Origin: Paenibacillus_AR sp051594765
GTDB taxonomy: Bacteria; Bacillota; Bacilli; Paenibacillales; NBRC-103111
DNA length: 64,000 bases
Direction: 5' to 3'
Assembly (NCBI RefSeq): GCF_051594765.1
Contig: NZ_JBPPGJ010000012.1
Location: 124,001 to 188,000 of the forward strand
Below, in pieces: positions 27,966 to 37,993 of the stretch. Each line of letters opens with the position of its first letter. Position 1 is the stretch's first letter. A program made the translations under genes and the position numbers. The notes beneath the pieces are model-generated. The model searched no databases. It had not been told where the DNA came from and was given only the letters and a program-made list of their open reading frames with translations.

Positions 27966-28013
27966 GGTGGTTCACCCCTTCGGTTCTATCGTGGATGCGG
28001 CAGCACGGCAGCC

Positions 28014-29024
28014 TTACCGCAGGAAGATCTCAATATACAGCGCCGATACGAAAATATTCACAAGCGACAGGGGCAGAAGCACCTTCCAGCCGAAGCCCAT
28101 CAGCTGATCCACCCGGACGCGGGGCATGGTAGCCCGGAGCCAGAACAGGAAGAACACGACGGAACAGAACTTGAGCAGGAACCAGACAATGCCCGGGATA
28201 AAATCCAGGAACGGCAGCGGAGAATACCAGCCACCCAAGAACATGGCCGAGGTCAGCGCCGCAATGGCGAAGACGTACACATACTCGGCCAGCATGAAGA
28301 ACGCGAAGCGGAAGCCGCTGTATTCCACGTGGTAGCCGGCAACCAGCTCAGACTCCGCCTCCGGCAGGTCGAACGGGGTCCGGTTCAGCTCGGATACGGC
28401 CGCGATGATGAAGACGCCGAAGCCGATGATCTGCGGGATGAAGTTCCAGTGCCAGAAACCGCCGCTCTGATTCAGCACGATGTCGCGGATGTTCATGGTC
28501 CCGGTGACCATGATGATGCCGGTCATAGAGATGACGAGCGGAATCTCGTAGCTGATCATCTGCGCAGCGGAGCGCATGCCGCCCAGAAGCGCGTATTTGT
28601 TATTGGAGGCCCAACCGCCCAGCACCACGCCGATGGTGGAGATGCTGGACAAGGCGGCGTAGTACAGCACGCCAACGTTCATGTTGGCGAAGTAACCCCA
28701 GTTCGTGTACGGGATCGCCACCAGAACCGCGAAGGAAGGCACGAAGGTGATGACCGGAGCCAGAATGAACAGCTCCCGGTCGGCCTTGGCCGGAATCGTA
28801 TCTTCTTTGATCAACAGCTTCAGGACGTCCGCCACACTCTGCAGAAGCCCCAGGGGGCCGGTCCGGTTGGGACCGATCCGCAGCTGCATCCAGCCGATGA
28901 CCTTCCGCTCGAAGTAAATGGCGTAGGTTACGAAGCCCAGCACCAAGAGCAGCATCATTACGGCCAGCAGGACGAAGATCGTAAAGTTCCCCCAGCCCAG
29001 CTCTTGCGTCAACAAGTCCGCCAT
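28014..29024 (-). CDS. nuoH: NADH-quinone oxidoreductase subunit H
   Basis: The 336-residue ND1-type subunit forms the quinone chamber with nuoB and nuoD. Conserved elements include YFERKVIGWMQLRIGPNRTGPLGLLQSVADVLKLLIKED, EIPLVISMTG, ELNRTPFDLPEAESELVAGYHVEYSG and FWLRATMPRVRVDQLMGFGWKVLLPL. The ATG overlaps the nuoD stop codon by 1 base (TGATG), so translation is coupled. Confidence 0.96.
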   Translation of the reverse strand: MADLLTQELGWGNFTIFVLLAVMMLLLVLGFVTYAIYFERKVIGWMQLRIGPNRTGPLGLLQSVADVLKLLIKEDTIPAKADRELFILAPVITFVPSFAVLVAIPYTNWGYFANMNVGVLYYAALSSISTIGVVLGGWASNNKYALLGGMRSAAQMISYEIPLVISMTGIIMVTGTMNIRDIVLNQSGGFWHWNFIPQIIGFGVFIIAAVSELNRTPFDLPEAESELVAGYHVEYSGFRFAFFMLAEYVYVFAIAALTSAMFLGGWYSPLPFLDFIPGIVWFLLKFCSVVFFLFWLRATMPRVRVDQLMGFGWKVLLPLSLVNIFVSALYIEIFLR

Positions 29025-30127
29025 CAGCAGTCCACCTCTCCCACGACGATGTCGATGCCGCCCAGAATGGTGATCAGGTTGGTCATGGTTTCCCCGACCA
29101 GGAGCTTGGGCAGAATCTGCAGATTGACGAAGGACGGTCTCTTGAATTTCAGCCGGTACGGCTTATCCTTGCCCTTCGATATGATGTAACAGCCGATCTC
29201 TCCGCGGGGCGATTCGATACTGGCATACAGCTCGCCTTCCGGCACGCGCAGCACCCTCGGCACCTTGCCCATGGTCTCGCCCTCGTGCGGATACTGCTCC
29301 AGCGCCTGTTCCAGGATGCGCAGAGATTGCTTGATCTCCTCCATCCGGATCAGATAGCGCGCATAGCAATCCCCTTCGGTCTGAGTCGGCACGTCGAATT
29401 GGAACCGGTCGTAAATGCAGTACGGCTGGCTCTTGCGCACGTCGTAATCGATGCCCGTACAGCGCAGGTTGGCGCCGGAGAGGCCGTAGTTGATGGCCGT
29501 CTGGGCATCGTACTTGCCGACCCCCTTGATCCGGGCCAGGAAGATTTCGTTGCCGCTGACCAGCTCGTGGTACTCCTCCAGCTTCTTCTTCATATATGGT
29601 ACGAATTCCGTCACCTTCTGAATCCAGCCCTCGGGAGCGTCCCACTTCACCCCGCCGACGCGCATGTAGTTGTACGTCAACCGGGCGCCGGAGAGCTCGT
29701 TGAAGAAGTTGATGATCATTTCCCGGTCGCGGAAGGCGTACAGGAACGGGCTCATGGCCCCGATATCGAGCAGATACGTGCCCCACCAGACCAGGTGGCT
29801 GGCGATGCGTTGCAGCTCCATAACGATGAGCCGGAGGAATTCGGCCTTCTCCGGAATTTCGAGCTGCATCATCTTCTCCACCGTGTGGCACAGCACATAG
29901 TTGTTCGTCATGGCGGACACATAGTCCATCCGGTCGGTATACGGAATAATCTGAGTATAATTCAGGTTCTCGGCCAGCTTCTCGGTGCCCCGGTGAAGAT
30001 AGCCCATAACCGGGATAGCCTCGGTAATCACTTCGCCGTCCAGCTTGACGATGACGCGGAATACGCCGTGGGTCGACGGGTGCTGAGGGCCAACATTCAG
30101 GAGCAGTTCTTCGGTACGTATAGCCAC
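29024..30127 (-). CDS. nuoD: NADH-quinone oxidoreductase subunit D (49-kDa type)
   Basis: The 367-residue subunit is related to the large subunit of [NiFe] hydrogenases and lines the quinone-binding site. Motifs include LNVGPQHPSTHGVFRVI, the quinone-site His region, GYLHRGTEKLAEN, YTDRMDYVSAMTNN and the C-terminal GGIDIVVGEVDC (one residue short of the usual R ending). A GTG start (MAIRTEE) follows GGAGGTGTGACTTAA. It follows nuoC by 5 bases. Confidence 0.96.
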   Translation of the reverse strand: MAIRTEELLLNVGPQHPSTHGVFRVIVKLDGEVITEAIPVMGYLHRGTEKLAENLNYTQIIPYTDRMDYVSAMTNNYVLCHTVEKMMQLEIPEKAEFLRLIVMELQRIASHLVWWGTYLLDIGAMSPFLYAFRDREMIINFFNELSGARLTYNYMRVGGVKWDAPEGWIQKVTEFVPYMKKKLEEYHELVSGNEIFLARIKGVGKYDAQTAINYGLSGANLRCTGIDYDVRKSQPYCIYDRFQFDVPTQTEGDCYARYLIRMEEIKQSLRILEQALEQYPHEGETMGKVPRVLRVPEGELYASIESPRGEIGCYIISKGKDKPYRLKFKRPSFVNLQILPKLLVGETMTNLITILGGIDIVVGEVDC

Positions 30128-30132
30128 TTAAG

Positions 30133-30936
30133 TCACACCTCCGGGTCCAGCGGTTCGTAGTCTTTGCGCAGGGGATGGCCCACCCAGTTGTCCGACATCA
30201 TGATGCGGACCAGATTGGGATGGCCGGTAAATTCGATGCCGAGCAGGTCATAGACCTCCCGTTCGTTCCAATCGGCGGCCCCCCATACCGGGGTGACGGA
30301 TGGAACAACCGGCGCTTGACGGTCAGCTTTGACCTTGATGCAGTATTCCTGCATGTCTTCCAGTCGAAGAATATGGTAGATGACCTCCATATGGGTCTCC
30401 AGATCGGAGCCTGCCAGATTGCGCAGGTAGGTCAGCTTCAGCTCGTGATGGCCATTCAGGAATTCTGCTGCTTTGGCAACGAGTGACGTTTCCAGCACCA
30501 CACAGGGAAGGTGGTCATCCCTCTCGTTGATCCAGGCTTCCTGAATCGCTTGTTCGCCCAGCTCTTCCTTGAGCAGCTGCACGAACCGGTCCAGCACCGG
30601 CTGCTTTGGAGACGGTTCCTTCGGCGGTGCATCCGCCGCCGCTTCTCCCGCCTCGGCCTTCTTGGCGGCCTCCCGGGCTGCAGCGCGGGCGGCGCGGGCT
30701 TCGGCAGCCGCCTTCGCCTTCGCTTCCTTCGCCTCGTCCTCCGTCATCGTAACCGGAGGCTGGTCCGCCTCCTTGCCGATGGTCTGCACCTCGGGGGCGG
30801 CGTCTTCCTTCACCGGACGGGTTTCGGAGCCGGGCTCCTCCACTCGGGGACCTTCGGCCTGAGCCTGCGCCTCGTCGGCCCGGCCTACTTCCTCCGGCTT
30901 CGGAGTCTCATTCAGATCCTTCTTCTCTTCAGACAC
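30133..30936 (-). CDS. nuoC: NADH-quinone oxidoreductase subunit C with long charged N-terminal extension
   Basis: The C-terminal 155 residues are a normal NuoC (30-kDa type). They carry DDHLPCVVLETS, the signature WNEREVYDLLGIEFTGHPNLVRIMM and GHPLRKDYEPLDPEV. The first about 112 residues are an extension rich in Glu, Ala, Lys and Pro, including a long Ala/Glu/Lys/Arg stretch (about residues 64-103) likely to form a single charged helix. NuoC of most bacteria lacks this. It uses a GTG start overlapping nuoB by 8 bases. An internal start cannot be excluded, but I see no clear internal ribosome binding site. The peripheral subunit sits near the quinone module. Confidence 0.92.
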   Translation of the reverse strand: MSEEKKDLNETPKPEEVGRADEAQAQAEGPRVEEPGSETRPVKEDAAPEVQTIGKEADQPPVTMTEDEAKEAKAKAAAEARAARAAAREAAKKAEAGEAAADAPPKEPSPKQPVLDRFVQLLKEELGEQAIQEAWINERDDHLPCVVLETSLVAKAAEFLNGHHELKLTYLRNLAGSDLETHMEVIYHILRLEDMQEYCIKVKADRQAPVVPSVTPVWGAADWNEREVYDLLGIEFTGHPNLVRIMMSDNWVGHPLRKDYEPLDPEV

Positions 30937-31450
30937 GATCGGTCACCCGCTTCCCGGTCTTCGCTTCATAGCGGATCTTCTCTTGCAGCTTATTGATGCC
31001 GTAGATCAGAGCCGCCGGGTTCGGAGGACAGCCCGGAATGTACACATCCACGGGAACCACCTGGTCCACACCCTTCACCACAGCGTAGGATTTCACATAT
31101 GGACCGCCCGCCGTTGCGCAGGAGCCCATGGCAATAACCCACTTCGGTTCCGGCATCTGATCGTACAGCCGGCGGAGCAGCGGGGCCATCTTCTTCGTTA
31201 CCGTACCGGCCACCAGCATCACGTCCGACTGCCGGGGCGAGGTCCGGAAGATGACGCCGAAGCGGTCCAGGTCGTAGTGGGATGCGCCGGTTCCCATCAT
31301 CTCAATGGCGCAGCAGGCGAGACCGAAGGTCAACGGCCAGAGCGAGTTGCTCCGGGCCCAGGCTTTCAATTGCTCCAACGTCGTCATGAAGACGTTGCGT
31401 TCCAGCTCCGCCTTCTCTTCCGGGGTGATGTTCTCTAAATTGAAGTCCAT
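30929..31450 (-). CDS. nuoB: NADH-quinone oxidoreductase subunit B (cluster N2)
   Basis: The 173-residue PSST-type subunit binds cluster N2, the last iron-sulfur cluster before quinone. Its ligands are visible: the tandem Cys in FGLACCAIEMM, Cys in GSCATAGGPY and Cys in YIPGCPPNPAAL. I start at MDFNLEN, with GAAGG about 7 bases upstream. The longer frame begins in nuoA without support. The gene overlaps nuoA by 16 bases. Confidence 0.96.
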   Translation of the reverse strand: MDFNLENITPEEKAELERNVFMTTLEQLKAWARSNSLWPLTFGLACCAIEMMGTGASHYDLDRFGVIFRTSPRQSDVMLVAGTVTKKMAPLLRRLYDQMPEPKWVIAMGSCATAGGPYVKSYAVVKGVDQVVPVDVYIPGCPPNPAALIYGINKLQEKIRYEAKTGKRVTDRV

Positions 31451-31800
31451 TGCAGCACCTTCTTCTTCCAAGCATAGATGAGACCGACCAGCAAGAGCAC
31501 GACGAACACGATCATTTCAACCAGGGCAAACAAGCCGAGCTTCTGATAAGCGACCGCCCACGGGTAGAGAAACACGGTTTCCACGTCGAAAATGACGAAC
31601 ATCAACGCAAACAGATAGTACCGGATGTTAAACCGGACTTGCCCGGCGCCTACCGGCTCGTTACCGCTTTCATAGGTGGTGAGTTTCTCTGGCAGCGGTT
31701 TGCTCGGCCTAAGCAGCTTGCCGATGGTCAACGCAGCTATGGGCAGGAAGATCCCAAGACCAATAAATATCGCAACCATGACGTAGTTATTGGTATGCAT
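31435..31800 (-). CDS. nuoA: NADH-quinone oxidoreductase subunit A
   Basis: The 121-residue ND3-type subunit has three helices. It contains the conserved loop EKLTTYESGNEPVGAGQVRFNIRYYLFALMFVIFDVETVFLYPWA. The usual Cys of this loop (YECG) is replaced by Ser (YESG), which is common in bacteria. I start at MHTNNY, with AAAGGGG upstream. The longer frame runs into the promoter. It is the first gene of the operon. Confidence 0.94.
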   Translation of the reverse strand: MHTNNYVMVAIFIGLGIFLPIAALTIGKLLRPSKPLPEKLTTYESGNEPVGAGQVRFNIRYYLFALMFVIFDVETVFLYPWAVAYQKLGLFALVEMIVFVVLLLVGLIYAWKKKVLQWTSI

Positions 31801-31875
31801 GAGCTGCAATTCCCCTTTCGTATCTATAGTTTTTTCATATAGTAAAACCAAGTTCTCCTTATAAATACCCAACCA

Positions 31876-31904
31876 ATTATAACAAAAGTACAATTTTGTG
31901 TCTA
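31876..31904 (-). promoter_or_regulatory. Sigma-A promoter of the nuo operon
   Basis: Minus-strand TAGACA (31899-31904), 17-base spacer, TATAAT (31876-31881). Eleven of 12 bases match the consensus. The predicted leader is about 70 bases long. Confidence 0.8.
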
Positions 31905-32049
31905 ATAAAAATGACTATAATCAAGCGGCGCAAAGACAAGGAAAAATTGTTCGCGTTCCCCCGTTTCAGGCAGCCAAATCCTTTTTATTGTAACTCAAAC
32001 GGCAAGGAAAAATGTGCATCTCCTCACACATTGTCACGAATTAGACAAA

Positions 32050-32083
32050 TAAAAAAAGAAGCAACCCTATGACGGGTCGCTTC
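32050..32083 (-). terminator. Terminator of the atp operon
   Basis: Minus-strand GAAGCGACCC pairs with GGGTTGCTTC (one G-T wobble), followed by TTTTTTT. It lies 11 bases past the atpC stop. Confidence 0.9.
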
Positions 32084-32093
32084 TTCGTACATG

Positions 32094-32495
32094 CTATTTG
32101 TCCTGCGCTACGCGGATCCGGTTCATCGCCCGCTGCAGAGCCATCTCGGCCCGGCGGTAGTCGATGTCGTCCCGTTTCGCTTGAAGGCGTTTCTCAGCGC
32201 GGTCTTGGGCAGCCTTCGCACGGTCCACGTCGATCTCTTCCGGAAGCTCGGCGCTTTCGGCCAGAATCACGACTTTGTCCTTGCGTACCTCCATGAACCC
32301 GCCGCTGACGGCAATGGTATCCTTGCCGTTGCCCTTCTTGGCATCGAGAGGAGCGATTTTCAGAGGAGTGACAAACGGAATGTGGTTCGGCAGGATACCG
32401 AGCTCCCCATCCACACCGCGAGCGATGATCATGTTCACTTCCTGCTCATAGACCTTGCGCTCCGGAGTCACGATTTCCAACAAAAAAGTACTCAC
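32094..32495 (-). CDS. atpC: ATP synthase epsilon subunit
   Basis: The 133-residue central-stalk subunit couples rotor and catalytic head and can inhibit ATP hydrolysis. The N-terminal beta-sandwich has EIVTPERKVYEQEV, GELGILPNHIPFVTPL and AVSGGFMEVRKDKVVILAESAE. The C-terminal helical hairpin has DRAKAAQDRAEKRL. A GTG start has AGGAGG 8 bases upstream. It is the last gene of the operon. Confidence 0.96.
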   Translation of the reverse strand: MSTFLLEIVTPERKVYEQEVNMIIARGVDGELGILPNHIPFVTPLKIAPLDAKKGNGKDTIAVSGGFMEVRKDKVVILAESAELPEEIDVDRAKAAQDRAEKRLQAKRDDIDYRRAEMALQRAMNRIRVAQDK

Positions 32496-32600
32496 GGACC
32501 ATTCCTCCTAAGAGTTTTCCATTGCTCTCCAACCAAGTTGGAGGGAGAAAAACTCCGCTTCGTATGCATATGCACGGGCTTCCCTTACGGGAGAGCAGCC

Positions 32601-34007
32601 TTACATAGTCTTCGCTTTTTCGACGGCTTGCTCGATGGTGCCCACGTTGTGGAAAGCAGCCTCCGGAAGGTCATCGTGCTTGCCGTCCAGGATAGCCTTG
32701 AAGCCGCGGACGGTTTCGGCAACCGGTACGTATACGCCCGGCTGACCGGTGAACTGTTCGGCCACGTGAAGCGGCTGGGACAGGTAACGCTGTACCCGGC
32801 GCGCACGGGAAACGACCAGCTTATCTTCCTCGGACAACTCGTCCATACCCAAGATGGCGATGATGTCCTGAAGCTCTTTGTAACGCTGCAGCAGACGCTT
32901 AACGCTCTGCGCAACTTGGTAATGCTCTTCCCCTACAACCTGCGGGTTCAGAATCCGGGAGCTGGAAGCCAGCGGATCCACCGCCGGGAAGATCCCGATA
33001 GCCGCGATGCCGCGGTCCAGGTTGGTGGTGGCGTCCAAGTGGGCGAAGGCGGTGGCCGGTGCCGGGTCGGTGTAGTCGTCCGCCGGTACGTAGATCGCCT
33101 GGATGGAGGTAACGGAGCCCTTCTTGGTGGAAGTGATCCGCTCCTGCAATTGGCCCATCTCGGTTGCCAGCGTCGGCTGGTAGCCTACCGCGGAAGGCAT
33201 ACGGCCGAGAAGCGCCGATACCTCGGAGCCCGCTTGGGTAAAGCGGAAGATGTTATCGATAAAGAGAAGAACGTCGCGGCCTTCTTCATCGCGGAAGTAT
33301 TCCGCCATGGTCAGACCGGTCAGAGCAACGCGAAGACGCGCGCCCGGCGGCTCGTTCATCTGGCCGAAGACCATCGCGGTCTTGGCGATAACGCCGGAGT
33401 CCTTCATCTCATGGTACAAGTCGTTCCCTTCACGGGTACGCTCGCCTACGCCGGCGAATACGGAGATACCGCCGTGCTCCTGGGCGATGTTGTGGATCAG
33501 CTCCTGCATCGTTACGGTCTTACCAACGCCTGCGCCGCCGAACAGACCGATCTTGCCGCCCTTCATGTAAGGGGCCAAGAGGTCGATAACCTTGATGCCG
33601 GTCTCCAGCATCTCGGCTTGAGTGGTCAGGTTCTCGAAGGTAGGAGCAGGCTTGTGGATCGGGCTCGTAATGGTGCGGTCCGGATCGCCGTGGCCGTCGA
33701 TCGGGTTGCCCAATACGTTGTATACGCGGCCCAGGGTGGATGGGCCTACCGGTACGGTGATCGGAGCGCCCAAGTCAATGGCTTCCGTACCGCGTACCAA
33801 GCCGTCGGTGGAGGACATGGCCACACAGCGAACGACGTTGTCGCCCAAGTGAACAGCCGCTTCAACGGTCAGGTCGATGTCCACTTCTCCGGCCTTTTCC
33901 GACTTCTTCGTAATGCGAATGGCGTTCAGAACGTCCGGCAGCTGCCCGCGCTCGAACTCGATGTCGATAACGGGACCGGTGATCTGAAGCACGCGTCCTT
34001 TATTCAT
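32601..34007 (-). CDS. atpD: ATP synthase beta subunit
   Basis: The 468-residue catalytic subunit of the F1 head has Walker A GGAGVGKT, the catalytic Glu region GERTREGNDLYHEM, Walker B DVLLFIDNIFRFTQAGSEVSALLGRMPSAVGYQPTLA and the DELSEED motif intact. AGGAGG precedes the ATG. The gap to atpC is about 105 bases and to atpG about 138 bases. The gap to atpG contains inverted GGAAGGG/CCCTTCC-type sequence that may form RNA structure. Confidence 0.97.
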   Translation of the reverse strand: MNKGRVLQITGPVIDIEFERGQLPDVLNAIRITKKSEKAGEVDIDLTVEAAVHLGDNVVRCVAMSSTDGLVRGTEAIDLGAPITVPVGPSTLGRVYNVLGNPIDGHGDPDRTITSPIHKPAPTFENLTTQAEMLETGIKVIDLLAPYMKGGKIGLFGGAGVGKTVTMQELIHNIAQEHGGISVFAGVGERTREGNDLYHEMKDSGVIAKTAMVFGQMNEPPGARLRVALTGLTMAEYFRDEEGRDVLLFIDNIFRFTQAGSEVSALLGRMPSAVGYQPTLATEMGQLQERITSTKKGSVTSIQAIYVPADDYTDPAPATAFAHLDATTNLDRGIAAIGIFPAVDPLASSSRILNPQVVGEEHYQVAQSVKRLLQRYKELQDIIAILGMDELSEEDKLVVSRARRVQRYLSQPLHVAEQFTGQPGVYVPVAETVRGFKAILDGKHDDLPEAAFHNVGTIEQAVEKAKTM

Positions 34008-34145
34008 GGTTTACCCTCCTGAGAGTTCCCGGAGTCTGCCGCATAGCTGCTGCAGGACTGAAGGAACCAGCTTCTTAAGAAAATCCGCACCCTTCCGGAG
34101 GGGATCCGGCCCTAAGCCGGCTCAACCCTTCCCGGAAAGACTACT

Positions 34146-35012
34146 TTATACTTGAGCGTTGGCACCTGCCACAATCTCGGAAATTTCCTGGGTAATGGCA
34201 GCCTGACGCGCACGGTTATACACCAGCGTGTAAGACGAGATCATCTTGGTAGCGTTCTTGGTCGCACTGCCCATGGCGGTCATCCGTGCACCAAATTCGC
34301 TGGCCTTGCTCTCCAGCACCGCGCTGTAGATCAGCGTTTCCGCGTAGCGGGGAAGGAGGACCTCCAGCACCGCTTCCGGGGAAGGCTCATATTCGTATGC
34401 CGTCGCAGGACCTTTGTCATCCTGCTCCATCTTCTCGAAGGGAAGCAGCCGCTTCACGGTCGGAATCTGGGTCAAGGCGTTCTTGAATACGTTGTACACG
34501 AGGTACAGCTCGTCATATGCACCGTTGGCGTAATTCTCCACCGCCTTCGAAGCAATAGCCTTGATCTCGGCAAAATCCGGGGAATCCGGCAGTCCGGTGA
34601 CTTCCTCCACGATCGGAATGTTCCGTCTGCGGAAGTAATCGCGGCCCTTGCGGCCCACGACGAAGATGGCGTACTCATCCGTCGATTTGTGCCGCTCGCG
34701 AAGCGTGGTGACCGTCTTCCGGAGCAGGTTGGCGTTGAAGCCGCCTGCCAGGCCTCGGTCGGACGTGATGACCAGATAACCGGTCCGCTTCACGGTCCGA
34801 GTCTCCAGCATCGGGTGCTTGAGACCGGTGGAAGAGGCGGTGATGCTGTTCAGCACTTCGCGGATCTTGTCGGCGTAAGGACGTGCGGCCTCGGCGGATT
34901 GCTGCGCCTTTTTCAGGCGGGAAGCCGCCACCATTTCCATAGCCTTCGTGATCTGCTTGGTATTTTGAACGCTCTTGATTTGGCGTTTGATTTCGCGCAT
35001 GCCTTTTGCCAT
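34146..35012 (-). CDS. atpG: ATP synthase gamma subunit
   Basis: The 288-residue rotor shaft has two long coiled-coil helices at the termini: MREIKRQIKSVQNTKQITKAMEMVAASRLKKAQ, and the C-terminal MTAMGSATKNATKMISSYTLVYNRARQAAITQEISEIVAGANA. The central Rossmann-like domain includes VITSDRGLAGGFNANLL. It follows atpA by 14 bases. Confidence 0.97.
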   Translation of the reverse strand: MAKGMREIKRQIKSVQNTKQITKAMEMVAASRLKKAQQSAEAARPYADKIREVLNSITASSTGLKHPMLETRTVKRTGYLVITSDRGLAGGFNANLLRKTVTTLRERHKSTDEYAIFVVGRKGRDYFRRRNIPIVEEVTGLPDSPDFAEIKAIASKAVENYANGAYDELYLVYNVFKNALTQIPTVKRLLPFEKMEQDDKGPATAYEYEPSPEAVLEVLLPRYAETLIYSAVLESKASEFGARMTAMGSATKNATKMISSYTLVYNRARQAAITQEISEIVAGANAQV

Positions 35013-35026
35013 GTCAAATCACCGCC

Positions 35027-36541
<1,515 letters not shown>

Positions 36542-36557
36542 CTGCCCTCACCCCTAT

Positions 36558-37109
36558 CTACAGTGCTTGAGTTACTTCTAAGACTTTCTCCATACGCTCC
36601 AGCTTGCCGGAGAGGCTGCCGTCATACAGCTTGTCGCCGATGCGGACCTTGATTCCCCCGAGCAGACTGGAATCGACGATGTTGGTCACGTGAATGGCCT
36701 TGCCGGTCAGGTTGGTGAACCGGGCGGCAATAGCCGTGGCTTCTTCTTCGGACAGCGCCATCGCGGAATATACGGTGGCATCCGCACGTCCGGACGCTTC
36801 GTTGGCGATCTTCACGAACTGCTCATAGACGGCCGGGATCAGCTCCGAACGCTTGCGTTCCACCAGCAGCACCAGCGTGTTCAGTGCGAGGTCGGACAAG
36901 CTTCCGGCGAAGATCTGCTTCAAGAGGCCGGTCTTGGCTGAAGTGTCGATGTTCGGGCTGTTCAGCAAGGTTTCGAGATCCGGCTGCTCCTGGATCAGGG
37001 ACAGAACGGTCTTCCAATCCTCGACGACGGTGTTCACCGAATTCTTCTCCTTCGAAGCTTCATACAAAGCCCTGGCATAACGTTTGGCTGCTGTCAGATC
37101 GCGGCTCAT
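36558..37109 (-). CDS. atpH: ATP synthase delta subunit
   Basis: The 183-residue peripheral-stalk cap attaches subunit b to the alpha subunit N-termini. Typical features are AKRYARALYEAS at the start, LLNSPNID, LVERKRSELIPAVYEQF and the C-terminal VTNIVDSSLLGGIKVRIGDKLYDGSLSGKLERM. Its ATG overlaps the atpF stop by 4 bases (ATGA). Confidence 0.96.
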   Translation of the reverse strand: MSRDLTAAKRYARALYEASKEKNSVNTVVEDWKTVLSLIQEQPDLETLLNSPNIDTSAKTGLLKQIFAGSLSDLALNTLVLLVERKRSELIPAVYEQFVKIANEASGRADATVYSAMALSEEEATAIAARFTNLTGKAIHVTNIVDSSLLGGIKVRIGDKLYDGSLSGKLERMEKVLEVTQAL

Positions 37110-37591
37110 GATTTTTCCCCTACCTCTTTGAGGTATTGGTTAACCAGATCCTGCTGGGTCTTCTCATCGACTTGCTTCTCGATGATCTTCGAGGCGATCA
37201 TAACGGACATGGCGCCGACTTGGCTCTTCAGAGCAGCAACGGCCTTGTTCCTCTCGCTCTCGATGTCACGGAGTGCCTCGTCTTTGATACGGGCGGCTTC
37301 CGCCTTGGCTTGCTCCAGCGCTTGCTCCGTCTGACGGTTGCTGGAGTTCCGGGCGGCTTCAATAATTTGATAAGCCTCTTTGCGGGCTTCTTGTATCGCT
37401 TGCTGCTGCTCGGCAAGCAGGTTCTCCGCTTGCTTCTGGCTGGCCTGCGCGTTGTCCACCTGGCTCTTGATCAGCTCTTGGCGCTTCTCCATGATGCTGA
37501 ACAGAGGGCCCAGGGCGTATTTGCTAAGGAGCCAGTAGAGCAATAAGAATGAAACAATCGCGAATACGGTTGATTCCCAAACGAAATTCAT
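37106..37591 (-). CDS. atpF: ATP synthase b subunit
   Basis: The 161-residue stator subunit has one N-terminal transmembrane helix (ESTVFAIVSFLLLYWLLSKYALGPLF). A long charged coiled coil follows, with EKRQELIKSQVDNAQASQKQAE and ALEQAKAEAARIKDEALRDIESER. I start at MNFVWE, with AAGGAG 10 bases upstream. The open frame extends 15 codons further without a ribosome binding site. Confidence 0.95.
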   Translation of the reverse strand: MNFVWESTVFAIVSFLLLYWLLSKYALGPLFSIMEKRQELIKSQVDNAQASQKQAENLLAEQQQAIQEARKEAYQIIEAARNSSNRQTEQALEQAKAEAARIKDEALRDIESERNKAVAALKSQVGAMSVMIASKIIEKQVDEKTQQDLVNQYLKEVGEKS

Positions 37592-37696
37592 TCCGGTGTC
37601 ACTCCTTCCTGCGTGTACGGTAATTCGGGCCTTCACCCGTAGGTCAAAATGAAGGCGCGGAGGCTTAAGGCCATCCCCGCCAATCTCGGGCTACTA

Positions 37697-37909
37697 TTAG
37701 GCGAAGTACATCAGGAACGCCAGAACGACGCCGATCAACGGAACAACCTCGACGATACCAACGCCGATAAACATGGTGGTTTGCAGAGTGCCGCGCAGCT
37801 CAGGCTGACGAGCGATACCTTCTACTGTCTTAGATACGATCAAACCGTTACCGATACCGGCGCCCAGCGCGCCCAGACCTACTGCAATTGCTGCTGCCAA
37901 AAGTTCCAT
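37697..37909 (-). CDS. atpE: ATP synthase c subunit (proteolipid)
   Basis: The 70-residue hairpin of two helices forms the rotor ring. The first helix is Gly/Ala-rich (AVGLGALGAGIGNGL), the polar loop is RQPE, and the ion-binding residue is Glu54 in GIVEVVPLIGVVLAF. No extra polar Na-binding residues are obvious, so proton coupling is likely. AGGAGG precedes the ATG. Confidence 0.97.
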   Translation of the reverse strand: MELLAAAIAVGLGALGAGIGNGLIVSKTVEGIARQPELRGTLQTTMFIGVGIVEVVPLIGVVLAFLMYFA

Positions 37910-37993
37910 TTGTGAAAACCTCCTGAAATAGTTGTTTTTGGTGGGTGAATCGATATAGTTCCCGTGCCAGAATGAACCGGACGAGCTTAATCC

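Noticed and set aside
27546..29189. 547-codon plus-strand open frame
   Set aside because: Antisense of nuoI and nuoH. No ribosome binding site and no domain.
32091..34022. 643-codon plus-strand open frame
   Set aside because: Antisense of atpC and atpD. Open only because of GC-rich codon bias.
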